Part shown: one piece after another, positions 44,259 through 56,263 of the stretch
Numbering within the stretch: position 1 is the stretch's first letter
Layout of the letters: each line of letters opens with the position of its first letter
Source: Heterohyrax brucei
Taxonomy: Eukaryota; Chordata; Mammalia; Hyracoidea; Procaviidae
DNA: 64,000 nucleotides
Direction of reading: 5' to 3'
NCBI GenBank assembly: GCA_028571685.1
Contig: CM053166.1
Span: 57,498,111 to 57,562,110 of the forward strand
Made by a program: the position numbers and the translations under genes
The notes under the pieces: generated by a model
What the model was told of the DNA's origin: nothing
Database searches by the model: none
What the model saw: the letters and a program-made list of their open reading frames with translations, nothing else

Positions 44259-45373
44259 CAAAGCGATACAAGTCATTCCCAGATATGGTTAAAAATATTT
44301 GGGTCAGTCAAATTTCAGAGGTCATAACCAGTGTCTAAAGTGCCACCACAGAACTAAAAGTGGCTTAGCATTCATGGGCAGGTGCCACAGGGAGCTGGGT
44401 TTCTCTTAGGTGAAGTTATCATGGACTTCACAAGCTGAAACACTTCTGTTAATGGAGCCCTGTGGTGATCAACATTCTAATATTACTTCCAGATGGTGGT
44501 GGTGATGAAGAATAACCCTAATCCTTTTATCCAATTAAAGACTTCCTAGTCATGGCTTACAAACCAACACAATATGGTCTTTCTTTGCCCTCCAAAGGTA
44601 TATCTCTCCACCTACTATCTCAGGGAACTTTTAAAATTTTAATTGAAATTAGATCTTTTCTAGATGAGAACATAAAGAAAAAGAACGCACTGATCAGACA
44701 CCTCTAAGTACATCATGTAGTCTTTCCAATATGCCAATTACCAACACCAAGAAAAAGTAAAGAAACACATTTACCTTGATTCTATCTAGCTGCAAGAGAG
44801 CCTAGTAATATGTTCAGGAATAAGGAAGAGGTTTGGTGAACAGCCTGCCAGTCTTTGCCACAAATTTATAGTAGTAGAGGATAAAGCAGAGAAAGACCAT
44901 TTGAACAAGTGTCATGAAGTGATTGATGACAGCACAAAGTGAACACTATGAGGCCAAGCAAAAAATACACTAATTCAAGTTTCTACATGTACATTTCAGT
45001 GACATCGATTACATCCTTCAAGTTGTGCAACCATTCTCACTCTTCTTTTCTGACATGTCCCATCCTTGTTGACATAAATTCACTGTCCCCAAGGGTCCTA
45101 GCTAATCTTTTGAGTTGTTGTTATCAATTTGATCTCATACAGATAGCTCTTAAAAGAGCATAATGCTCAAGGCAGGCCTTTTTTACTAGTTAAGCTAAAC
45201 TATTTTTCAGCTTTGAGATGACTTTAGTTTAAGGTTTAAAAATTATCTCAGGGCAATAGTTTCAGGGGGGCTCCAACCTTCAAGGCTCCTGGGAGTCCAT
45301 GAGAATTTGAAGCTGTATTCTATAATTTCATTCTTTTGATCAGTATTCTTCTGTAGGATCTTTGATCAAAATG
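44259..45373. other. Unassigned, apparently unique non-coding sequence
   Basis: No repeat family, RNA gene or coding feature recognised. This is one of the few long stretches here without an obvious transposon and may be ancestral unique DNA. Confidence 0.4.
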
Positions 45374-47596
45374 TTTGGTAATGGGAGGGGCGGAGTCAAG
45401 TTGGTGGACTAAACACATGTTTCCATAAATCCCTCTGAAAATCAAGACCTGAAATGATAATTAAATGGAGCCTTCTGGACCCCTAGTGAGCCCTAGAACA
45501 TGGCATAATGCTGTTAATTTGGACTTCACACCACTGAAAAGAAATCTTCCTCTCTTTCACTGACCCCCACTCTTGTGAGTGCTAGCTTTCATGTCTTAGC
45601 CAGCGGGCGGAGCTGGGACTTCGCTAGCAGCTAATCTCAGATGCTCGGCTGGTGGGATCGGCAGGTGAAATTGCCATATTTCAAGAGCCTGGCTTTGGAC
45701 TCTGTGCATCTCGGCAAATCTGACCTCTCTTTCCGCCTCCACCATTGAGTAGCTGGTACCAAGGCAGGTGGGAAGCTTGTGCAGGACGCCATCTTGTTCC
45801 ACTGGGAGGCAGATATACCCATATGGAGGCCTCAGCTGGACCTAATTCCTAGACTGGGAGACAGTACTTGCCCAGAGGAGAGCGCTTTTCCAGCAGAAAA
45901 GCAGTATTCTACACAGTGCCGCCTACGGCTGGGGCTCAATAGCAGAGGCTAGCAGGGCAGTAAACTTTGTGTATTTTGAACTAGTTCATAACACCTGGGG
46001 TTGGATACAGAGGTGCTTACTTTGCCAGCTGGGAAGAGGGACCTGTACACCTGAAAACCTGACTGACTTTGGAAGTTGTCAGACACCTTTAACTTTCATT
46101 TTAAGATGGCCTAGAGAAATAACTCTGACTCGATGGCACTTGGCTTGGCTTAGAGAAACAACTGTGGTCCATCCTCACAGCATCTCTCCCAGCCCTATTG
46201 ACTCACATGATGCTCAAAAAGCAACAAACTCTGGATAAAAGCATAATAAAGAAATCATCCATGGCTTCAGAAGGCCCCCAGTAGAAAGCACCAAAGAACT
46301 TCCCAAATGAAGAAACCTTTCTGAAACCATCAGAAGATGAATACAAAAGGATTATATATACAGCCCTCCTAGACCTTATACAAAATTCAGCAAAGCAAAA
46401 TGAAAAATTAAACAAGCTGTTCAATCTGATGGAACACCAGTACTCTGAAACCCAACAGATCAAGAACAAAATCAAAGACATAGAAACTTCAATTCAAAGC
46501 CAAGAAAACAGATTGGAACAAACGGAAAAGAGACTTTCTGATTTGAAAGACAGAGCTACTGACTCCAGCATCTATGAGGAGAAATCAGAAAATAAAGAAA
46601 CAAGAAAAATGAAGAAGCATTAAGAAGCACATGAGACTCTGTTAAGAGGAAAAATCTACGATTAATTGGGGTTCCTGAACAGGGCAGGACAACTGAGAAC
46701 ACAGAGAGTATTGTTGCTGAGCTGCTGACAGAAAACTTCCCAGAAATTAGGAAAGACGAGAATATAACCTGAACAAGGTTGGCCATGATCCAAAAAACAC
46801 AAAACAACAAATGCTGGAGAGGCTGTGGAGAAAGTAGAACTCTCCTACACTGTTGGTGGGGTTGCAAAATGGTCCAGCCTCTTTAGAAAGCAATCTGTCG
46901 CTTCCTTAAAAAAATGGATATTGATATACCATTTGACCCAGTAATTCCACTACTTGGAATATATCCTACAGAATCAAGGCCTTTCACACCAATGGACACA
47001 TGTACCAGAAGCTGCCAAGCTGCCATATGAGGGCACAGCAAATGGTTCCCAACACAGCAGGAATGGATGCTCACCGAGGACCAAAATGACATGGGGTAAA
47101 GACAACCCAGAAGATAGAGAGACCCACATGAGTGGGTGCCTACATTGACTTGGGACTGGAAGAACCAGATGGTGCCCGGCTGCGATGGAGCTCACTAAGT
47201 TGAGTCTCCCTGGCAACACAAAAATAAAAAGGGGTGCACCCTGAGATCCCCACTAAAAGACCTCAATTGATGGTCCAGTGGTTTCAGGATTCCCCTGGGA
47301 GCATGGCCCCTCGCCCTGATGCTGCCCTTGACCATAAATCATAACGAAGGTCCACGCTTCGGACAGGAATGGATTGGACTTGGCGATGCAGTGACCATAT
47401 ATTGGATGCACCTTATGGTTCTATACATCTATAGGATGTCATCTTGCTGATCTCTGGCTAGAGAAAGGAGAGTGGGTGGAGAGGAGGGAAAAAGGAGACT
47501 GTTGGGAGAATGAGACATGTATGGAGTGGAGAGGAATAGTGGGCTGTCACGGGGCAGGGAGAGCAGTGGAAGCTGCATATAGGTGGGTATGTAAAT

Positions 47597-49285
47597 TGTT
47601 TTAGTCAGCTAGGCTGCTCTAACAGAAATACCACAGAGTGGATGGCTTTAACAAAGAAAGATTTATTCTTACACAGTCCGGTAGGTTGCAAGTCCATATT
47701 CAGGGTGTCTGCTCCAGGGAAAGACTTTCCCCTTGACGGCTCTGGAGGAAAGTCCGGTATTGTGTCAGTCATTGTCCAGGGAGTGTCCTAATGCAAGAAC
47801 CTCTGGTCTGAACGACGCGCTCTGCTCCCGGTGCTGCTTGCTTGATGGTAGTGAGGTTCTCCAATTGTCCTTGGTTCTTTTTCCTTTTATTCCTTGCAAG
47901 CTAAAAGCATTAAGGGTGGGGCAAGCCATACTCCGGGGAAACTTCCCCCATAGCAGGTATTCACAGCCCCACCCTAATCCTTTAACATACAGGTTAGCAA
48001 AACCACACAATGGAGGACATTTCCAAGATACTGGGAACCATATCCCAGCCACATGGCTGCACACATTTTTGGGGGGACACAATTCAAACCATGACATCCC
48101 ACCCTTTGACAACCCAAAAATCACATCACAAAAGCATTTAACACATTCATCTCACCATAGCAAAATTATGTCCATCCATATAACAGAAGTCTTAAATCAG
48201 TTCCAAGTCCAAAATACAAAAACTCTTCTACATCTGTGAAACTTAGAAGGCATTAACAGGCAACAGGCAAGTCAACAGAACACATTACATTAGCCCTCAA
48301 AGCTTTGGAAATACTCTTACGTTTTCTGAGACATTCTACACAACAGCAATGCTCTCCAGATTCTAGGTATCAGCCACACTCTCAGGTTTCTGAGTGGAGA
48401 CCTCCAGCCCCGTGCTACAACTTTGCCTTCAAGGCCCACTTGGACAGAAACTCTGTCCCATCGGCTTTAGGAGCACCCTAAGCCCAACTGAGTGGCAATT
48501 CCACCCTTACGAACATAGGACGCCATGGTTCCACCCTTTCAAACCCCTGAGGTCATGGCCATACCTCTTGAGACTGAGGCAGCTCAGCTTCTCACGCTAT
48601 CTGCCTCTTCAGCGTCAGCTTCCTGTGGCCACATGGCTTGGGCCTCAGGCCCACATCTGCCCTGCCGGGCAAGTGTTCCAAAGCTCTGTAGCTCCACTGG
48701 TTTAAGTGCCCGGAGGCACCCCACTCTTGCTGGAAAGCGTCCTGCCCAAAGGCACTCAACTCTCTCACTCCGTGGGTCAGCAAGGCCAGCTCACCGATTC
48801 AAGTGCCCAGAGGCACCCCGTTCCGCGAGGAAAACTCTGCGCAGGCACTGACCTCTCTCGCTCCACGGGTCGGCTCCAGCGCTGCCTCTGGTTCTGCTGC
48901 TGCCGCTGCCGCTGCTGCCGGTCCTCTGTTGTTTCTCACCATCTGCGCCTTCTTCGTTCCTTCTGAATCTTCTATCCATTTGCAGTTTCAAAGTGGCTTC
49001 CACATTTTAGGTATTTGCTAGAGCAGCACCCCACTCCTGGTACCAATTCTGTTTTAGTCAGCTAGGCTGCTCTAACAGAAATACCACAGAGTGGATGGCT
49101 TTAACAAAGAAAGATTTATTCTTACACAGTCCGGTAGGTTGCAAGTCCATATTCAGGGTGTCCGCTCCAGGGAAAGACTTTCCCCTTGACGGCTCTGGAG
49201 GAAAGTCCGGTATTGCATCAGTCATTGTCCAGGGAGTGTCCTAATGCAAGAACCTCTGGTCTGAACGACGCGCTCTGCTCCCGGT
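47597..49285 (-). mobile_element. MaLR-like provirus: LTR 47597-48096, internal 48097-49049, truncated LTR 49050-49285
   Basis: The left LTR is 500 bp. The right LTR is identical for its first 236 bp except for three positions, then breaks off at CTCCCGG and joins L1 3' UTR (TACATTTTCACTCAG), so a deletion removed its outer half together with about 15 bp of L1. The internal region has a polypurine tract at 48097-48110 and a PBS at 49028-49045. Open frames of up to 168 codons run across LTR and internal sequence but show no family features. It is the youngest-looking LTR pair here. Confidence 0.85.
49028..49045 (-). promoter_or_regulatory. Primer-binding site matching tRNA-Leu 3' end
   Basis: On minus the 18 bases TGGTACCAGGAGTGGGGT are fully complementary to the 3' end of the tRNA-Leu(UAA) type including CCA. 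A four-base spacer (GAAT on minus) separates it from the LTR. A Leu primer is characteristic of ERVL/MaLR. Confidence 0.8.
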
Positions 49286-50168
49286 ACATTTTCACTCAGT
49301 TATATTAAATAAAAAATTTTAAAAAAAGAAGAGAATATAGACATCCAAGGTGCATATTGATACATACCAATATAGATGTCAAAAGAAAGACCCCAAGAGA
49401 TACTATAATCAAGCTTAACAAAATGAAACATAAGCAGAAACTCTTAAAGGCAGCAAGACTCAAAGCAGAGCTTACATTCAGAGGGAAACCCTATAGGCTT
49501 TCGTTGGATTTTTCAGCATAAACAATGCTGGCACAGAGACAGTGGCATGACACATTGAAAGCTTTGAAGGAGAAGAACTTCCAACCAAGAATTATATATC
49601 CTGCAAAACTATCTTTCAAATATGAAAATGAAATGAAGATATTTGCAGATAAACAGAAACTCAGAGACTTTGTAAAAACCAAACCAAAGCTACAAGAAAT
49701 ACTGAAAGAATCTCCTGGCTTAGTAGAACAAAACCACTGAATTTATATTTTAGAACCAAATACAGGACACATGACCCAGAAACCTACTCAGGGAAGGCTC
49801 CAAACTCAATCAAAGCTATAATAGCGAAAGAAACAATCCAGGGATCATATCATGTAAACTATGATATCATCATATTAAAAAGAGGGATGTACTACAGTGG
49901 TTATAGTCCTTCCAGATGGAGAGGAAGTTAATAAGACTGGTAGTAATTGAAATTGGGTTTATATGTAGTTTATTAAGGGGGATCATAGGGGCAGCCATAA
50001 AACACAACAAAGATGCAACATATCAAACCAAGAAACATATACAGGAGTCGCAACAACCACAAAACCAACCCTGAAAATGGTGAAAAATCAACTCACAAAG
50101 AAGAATGTCCCAGAACAGATTAATAAGAACAAGAGAGAAAACATCAACACAAAAATAAGTATATCACA

Positions 50169-53100
50169 ATGGCAGCACTGAACACATACCTATCAATAGT
50201 TACATCGTATGTAAATGGACTGAGTGCTCCAGTAAAGAGACATCGAGTGACATCTTGGATCAAAAGACACAATCCATCCATATGTTGCCTACAAGAGACT
50301 CACCTTAGACTTAAAGATAGGAACAAACTGAAAATTAAAGGATGGAAGAATATATATCAAGCTAACAATGAACAAAGAATAGCAGGTGTGGCAATTCTAA
50401 TCTCAGATAAAATCGATTTTAACGTAAAATTCATGATTGTGGACAAGGATGCACACTATTGCTGAAAGGTTCAATACACAAGCAGGACTTAACAATATTA
50501 AATATTTATGCACACATACTAGAGTATATAAATGCAGCGAAGAAACACTGACTACACTAAAAAATGAGATAGATCACTCCACAATAACAGTGTGAGGCTT
50601 CAACACTCCACTCTCAATATTGGACAGACTGTCTAGTAAAAAAGCTCAATAAAGACACAGAAGACCTTATTGCCGCCATTAACCACCTAGGCCTCGTTGA
50701 CATATACACAGCTTTCCATCCATCATCAGACAACTACACCTTCCTCTCCAGTGCCCATAGAACATTCTCCAGAATAGACTATGTGTTAGGACATGTCATG
50801 GATTGAATTGTGGCCCCCCAAAAATATGTGCAGCCATGTGCCTGGGCCATAATTGCCAGCATCTTGTGACTGTCCTCCATTCTGTGGTTTTCCAATGCTG
50901 TATGTTAAAGTATTAGGGTGGGATGGTAAATCCCTTTATAAGATGACCTGCCTGCTCCACTGTAAAGGGAGTTTCCCTGAAGTATGGCTTACCCCACCCT
51001 TAATCCTTTCATCCTACAAGAAGAGACAAAAGGAAAGAAAAGCAGGCAGAGAACGGGGAAACTCATACCATCAAGAAAACAGCACTGGGAGAAGAGCGCA
51101 TCCTTCAGACCTGAGGTTCTTGCACCAAGACGCTCCCTGGACAAAGACTGATGCAATACTAGACTTTCCTCCAGAGCTGACAAGGGCAAAGCCCTCCCCT
51201 GGAGTGGACACCCTGAATATGGACTTGCAGCCTACCAGACTATGTAAGAATAAAGTTTCCTTTATTGAAGCCATCCACTCTGTGGTATTTCTGCTAGAGC
51301 AGCCCTAGCTGGCTAAAATAGGACATAAAGCAATTCTCAACAAAATCCATACCACTGAATTAATCCAAAGCATCTTCTCAGATCATAAAGCCATAAAAGT
51401 CAAAATCAATAGCAGAAAAATATAGATAGAAAGTGGAACTCATGAAAACTGGACAACATCTTGCTCACAAAGCCATGGGTTATAGAACAAATCAAGGATG
51501 AAATAAAAAAATTTATGGTTTCCAGTGAGAATGAAAACATTTCCTACCTGAACCTATGGGATACAGCCAAAGCAGTGCTCAGATGTCAGTTTATCTCGAT
51601 AAATGCACACATCTGGAAGGAAGAAAGAAACCAAATCAAAGAACTAACCCTACAGCTTGAACAAGTAGAGAGAGAACAACAGAGGAACCCCTCAGGCACC
51701 AGAAGAAAACAGACCATAAAGATTAGAGCAGAACTAAACCAATTACAGAATAGAAGAACAACTGAAAAGATTGAAAAGACCAAAAGATGGTTTTTTGAAA
51801 AGATCCACAAAATTGACAAATCATTGGCTAAAGTTACTAAAGAAAAACAGGAAAGGAAACAAATAACCCAAATAAGAAATGAGAGGGGACTTGTCATAAC
51901 AGATCCAACAGAAAACAAAAATATCGTAACAGAATACTATGAAAGACTGTACTCTAACAAATATGAAAACCTAGAGGAAATGGACAAAGGTGATGTAGAA
52001 CAACTTAATAAACCCATCACAAAGGAAGAGATTGAAAAAGTCACTCAAAAACTACCAACCCAAACCAGCCTGGGACCAGATGGCTTCACCGCAAAATTCT
52101 ACCAAGCTTTTAGAGAGGAGTTATCTCCAATACTACTGAGACTATTTCACAGTATAGAAAGGGATGGAATACTCCCAAATTCATTCTATAAAGCCAGCAT
52201 AACCTTGATTCCAAAGCCAGGGAAAGACGCAACCAAAAAGGAGAACTACAGACTGATATCACTCATGAATCTAGATGCAAAAATCCTCCACAGAATTCCT
52301 GCCAATACTTATATAAAAAAAAAAAATAATCCATTGTGACCAAGTTGGATTCCTACCAGGGTTGCAAGGCTGGTTCAACATCAGAAAAACAATTAATGTG
52401 ATCAACCACATAAATAACACAACAGACAAGAGTTCACCTGATTTTGTCTATTGATGCAGGAAAAGCATTTGATAAAGTCCAACACCCACTCATGCTAAAA
52501 ACTCTCAGCAAAACAGGAATAGACAGCAAATTCCTCAATGCAATAAGGGCCATTTATAGAAAACCAAATGTCTACGCATCCTGAATGGAGAGAGACTGAA
52601 ACAATTTCCCTTGAGAATGGGAACTAAACAAGGATGCCCACTCTCACTCTGCTATTCAACATTGTACTAGAAGTTCTAGCCAGAGCAATTAGACAAGACC
52701 AAGAAATGAAGGGCATTGGCATTGGCAAAGAAGAGGTAACAATCTTCCTATTTGTAGATGATATGATTGTATATGCAGCGAATCCTAAAAAATCCACAAG
52801 TAAACTACTCAAACTGATAAAAGAGTTCAGCAAAGTCTCATGATAAAAGATATACATGAGTAAATCAGTAGGATTCCTTTATACCAACAACGAGATTATT
52901 AATGAAAAAATCACCAAATCAATACCATTTACTATAGCCCCTAGGAAGATAAAGTACCTAGAAATAAATCTAACCAGAGAAATAACAGACCTTTACAAAG
53001 AGAACTACAAGACCTTACTACAAGAAACTAAGAGAGACTTACGTAAGTGGAGAAACCTACCCTGCTCACGGATAGGAAGACTTAACATTGCAAAAATGTC

Positions 53101-54298
53101 TATTTTACCCAAAGCTATCTACTTATATAATGCAATCCCAAAACAAATTCCAGTGACATTTTTTAATGAGGTGGAGAAACAAATCACCAACTTTGGAAAG
53201 GGAGGAAGCCCCAGATAAGTAAAGTGCTACTGAAGAAGAAGAACACACTGGTGGCCTCTCACTACTCGACCTGGGAATCTATTACACTGCCAAAGTCTGG
53301 TACTGGTACAAAAAGAGACAGATAGATGAATGGAACAGAATTGAGAACCAAGAGATGATGTCACCTGGCTATGAACAGCTGATATTCGACAAAGGCCCTA
53401 AGACATTAAACCGGGATAAAAACAATCTCTTCAACAAATGGTGCTGGCAAAATTGGATATCCATCTGCAAGAAACTGAAGCAAGACCCATATCTCACACC
53501 TTATACAAAAAGCAACTCCAACTGGATAAAAGACCTAAATATCAAATCTAAAATGATAAAGCTCATCCAAGAAAAAGTAGGAACAACAATGGAAGTTTTA
53601 ATACACAATGTAGACAGACTTCAAAATCTGTCAAACAAACTACAAACAACAGAAGAGAAAATAGATAAATGGGAACTATTAAGAATCAAACACTTTGCTT
53701 GTCCAAAGGCCTTATTAATGGAATTAGAAGGCCACCTATAGAATGGGAAAAAATATTTGGCAACTATATGTCAGATCAACGCCTGATCTCCATTATCTAT
53801 AAGGTACTATAAAATATCAATAAGAAAAAGATAAATCATCCAATTAAGTGATGGGCAAAGGAGATGGACAGACACTTCTCTAAAGAGGAGATTCAGGGAG
53901 CCAAAACACACATGCAGACATGCTCACAATCATTAGCTATTAAAGAAATTCAAATCAAAACAACAATGAGATACCATGCCACCTCAACAAAGTTGGCCAT
54001 GATCCAAAAAATGCAAAACAACAAATGCTGGAGAGGCTGTGGAGAAATTGGAACTCTCCTACACTTTTGGTGGGATTGCAAAACTGTGCGATCTCTTTGG
54101 AAAGCAATCTGGCGCTTCCTTAAAAAGCTGAATATAGATATACCATTTGACCCAGTCATTCCACTGCTCAGAATATATCCTACAGAATCAAGACCACTCA
54201 CACCAACTGATATATGTACACGAATGTTTATTGCAGCACAGTCCACAATAGCAAAAGATAGAATCAACCCAGATGCCCAGCAACAGAGTAATGGATAG
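50169..54298 (+). pseudogene. L1 ORF2 pseudogene (endonuclease, RT, Cys-rich C-terminus)
   Basis: Starts ATG 50169 (MAALNTYLSIVTSYVNGLSA). The endonuclease shows VNGL and CCLQETHL, then an internal stop near 50462 and a solo LTR (50794-51320). The RT part 51461-52339 is a 292-codon open frame with SLGPDGFTAKFYQAF and ITLIPKPGKDATKKENY. The catalytic box reads FVDD (52751-52762) instead of FADD. The C-terminal motif is NNKCWRGCGEIGTLLHFWWD. Frameshifts occur near the A-run at 52316, and at 52843 and 53218. L1 ORF2 nicks target DNA and reverse-transcribes L1 RNA; this copy is inactive. Confidence 0.85.
50794..51320 (+). mobile_element. MaLR-like solo LTR nested in L1 ORF2, perfect target duplication
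   Basis: Starts TGTCATGGATTGAATTGTGG and ends GCTGGCTAAAATA. GGACA lies at 50789-50793 and 51321-51325. The L1 sequence (TGTGTTAGGACATAAAGCAA) is restored when the LTR and one duplicate are removed. 527 bp. Confidence 0.95.
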
Positions 54299-55452
54299 GT
54301 AAACTGTGCTATATATACTCAATGGAACACTATGCAATGATAAAGAACAACAGTGATTTTAGGAAACATCTCATAACCTGGTTTCACTTGGAGGACATTA
54401 TGCTGAGTTAAAATAGTCAACAACAAAAGGACAAATATTGTATGACATCCCTGTGATACGAACTGAAAAACAGACTCATGCATAGAAGAAAAGACTCTTG
54501 GATGGCTGCAAGGGAGAGGACAGAAGGAAGGAGATGGGGGGAGGGTTTAGATTAGAAAGTTTATAGAAACTTGTTTGGGGTGAAATCTGTGACAGCACAC
54601 GTTAGAAAGGAGATCAATATTAACCAGATTTCAACATAACACGATTACTCCTATCATCTTAACCCAATACTGCAAGGACAGAGTAGCTGGGGCGGGGGTC
54701 CAGGGACCATGCTCTCAAGGGAAATCGAGGCCAGTTGGCACAAGTAGGATTTTGCTTAGAGAACCCTCTGTACCCCACATTGGTGAGTGGCATCTGGGGC
54801 CTTAAAAGCTGCCAAGCTACCATTTGAAGGTACAGCAAATGGTCTCAACTTAGCAGGAACAGATGATCACCAGGGAACAAAATCACATGGGGGAAAGAGA
54901 ACCCAGAAGACAGAGAGACCCCTGTGAATGTGTGAATGGGTGACTACATCGACCTGTGACCAGGAAAACCGGATGGTTCCCAGCCACCAGGGGTGATAGC
55001 TGTGATGGAGCTCACAAAGCTGAGTCTCATTGGCAACACAAGAATTAAAAGGAGTGCACTCTGAGTTCGCCACCAAAAGATCACAATTGATGGTCCACAG
55101 ACCTTGGACTTCCCTTGGGAGCATGGCCTTCAGCCCTGATGCTGCCCCTGTCCATAAATTATAACGGAGGTCAACTCTTTTGACAGGAATGGATTGGACT
55201 TGGTGACACAGAGTGACCATATCATGTGTGCACTTTATGGTTCTATGCATCTATAGGACGTCATCCTGCTGACCTCTTACTGGAGGTGAGGGAGTGGGTG
55301 CAGACGAGGGGACAGGAGATTGTTGCGGGGTTAAGACACGTATGGAGTAGAGAGGAAGAGTGTGCTGTCACCGGACAGGGAGAGCAGTGGGAGCTGCATA
55401 TGGGTAGGCATGCAAATTTATATGGGAATGTACCTTTTCACTCAATCATAAT
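54299..55452 (+). other. L1 3' UTR of the full-length element
   Basis: Continuous with ORF2 and homologous to 36063-37380 and 40011-41150. It holds the GAGGGGACAGGAGATTGTTG and GTGTGCTGTCACCGGACAGG blocks and leads to the poly(A) tail. Confidence 0.8.
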
Positions 55453-55555
55453 TTAAAAAAAAAAAGATTTGGTAATAGTAACAAGACAATAACCAGTACT
55501 TCTTATCTCATGGCAAAGGAGTTGTTCATTAAGGCAATTAGCCGCACGTTCAATA

Positions 55556-55706
55556 TACATTGCCACTGAGTCAAACGCTGACACATAGCAACCCTGTAGA
55601 ACAGGACTGGTGCATAGGGGTTCCAAGGAGTGGCTGATAGATTTGAAGTGGTAACCTTTTGGTTAGTAGCTGTAGCTCTTAATTACTATACCACCAGGGC
55701 TCTGCA
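55556..55706 (-). mobile_element. AfroSINE
   Basis: Reverse complement of the SINE: AGAGCCCTGGTGGTATAGTA head on minus (ends about 55706), TTTGAAGTGG at the B-box position, tail CAGCGTTTGACTCAGTGGCA. Confidence 0.75.
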
Positions 55707-56263
55707 TATTCCATTATCTTTTTCTATACCCTACTCTTCTTCTTCCCGTTGTTGGTCTAGGTTAATAGAGACCAACTGTTGTGCCTTGGTTGGCTGTTTG
55801 CAAGCTTTGAAGACCCTAGGCACTAGGCAATGAAACAGGAGTTAGACCAAAAGTACTAAACATGTCAATAGGTCAATTAACTGGGATGTCCCATGAAACC
55901 ATGACCATAAACCTTCACACCAAAGAATGAAATCCCATGAGGTTTGTGGTTGTACATAAACAGCCCCAGCATCTATTCCTGGAGTAAATACCTGACACAA
56001 CTTTACCAAGTCAAATTTTTACAGGTATACAACTTATTGACAGCAATTACATTAATCAGCTGTGCAACCCTATCCTTAATGGATTTTTCCATCACTGTAA
56101 ACCCAAACTCAATACCCTGTAAACAATAACACCTCCTTTCCCCTTTCCCCCACACCCGTATTCTGTCTGTGTAAAATAATAGATTTTGATCTATGCATTT
56201 CCTAGTTCTTCTCTTTTTATATAAATAAGGTGACACAATATTTATTATTTCCTGATTGACTCA
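55707..56263. other. Unassigned; contains one 61-codon frame
   Basis: No repeat recognised. A 61-codon + frame (55944-56129) shows VNPNSIPCKQ at its end, but I know no family for it and it has no supporting context. Confidence 0.3.

Larger units (their letters stand above)
46767..49324 (+). mobile_element. 5'-truncated L1 nested in L1 ORF1
   Basis: Contains the ORF2 C-terminal end (NNKCWRGCGESRTLLHCWWG near 46808), a 3' UTR with an internal deletion near 47010, and an A-rich tail (49307-49324). AAAGACGAGAATATA at 46752-46766 recurs as AAAGAAGAGAATATA at 49325-49339, a 15-bp target duplication with one mismatch. The host ORF1 reads on across it. A MaLR-like provirus sits in its 3' UTR. Confidence 0.85.
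46261..49740 (+). pseudogene. L1 ORF1 pseudogene, interrupted by a nested L1 (46767-49324)
   Basis: Starts ATG 46261 (MASEGPQ, then a TAG stop). The coiled-coil part is long and clean: frame 46429-46623 reads ETQQIKNKIKDIETSIQSQE and onward with heptad character. The RRM-like start NLRLIGVPEQG lies near 46653 in another frame. The C-terminal domain resumes after the insertion (49525-49740: AQRQWHDTLKALKEKNFQP, then PAKLSFKYENEMKIFADKQ) and ends at 49740. Early stop, frameshift and insertion all disable it. Confidence 0.8.
45383..55467 (+). mobile_element. Full-length L1 with target duplication, carrying three later insertions
   Basis: TTTGGTAAT flanks it exactly at 45374-45382 and 55468-55476. 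It starts GGGAGGGGCGGAGTCAAGTT and ends in a poly(A) run (55453-55465). Parts: 5' UTR 45383-46260, ORF1 46261-46766 plus 49340-49740, ORF2 50169-54298, 3' UTR 54299-55452. Inserted are a second L1 with a MaLR-like provirus inside it (46767-49324) and a solo LTR (50794-51320). Without them the element is about 7 kb, full L1 length. Confidence 0.85.

Noticed and set aside
47733..48239. 168-codon frame in the MaLR-like provirus as a viral gene
   Set aside because: The frame crosses the LTR/internal boundary, has no viral domain and is not conserved in the sister copies.
51461..52339. Longest open frame (292 codons) as a possible host gene
   Set aside because: It is L1 ORF2 reverse transcriptase sequence, continuous with endonuclease and C-terminal parts of the same L1.
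55944..56129. Possible second mitochondrial fragment or small gene
   Set aside because: The 61-codon frame did not match any mitochondrial gene or order I can recognise; left unassigned.
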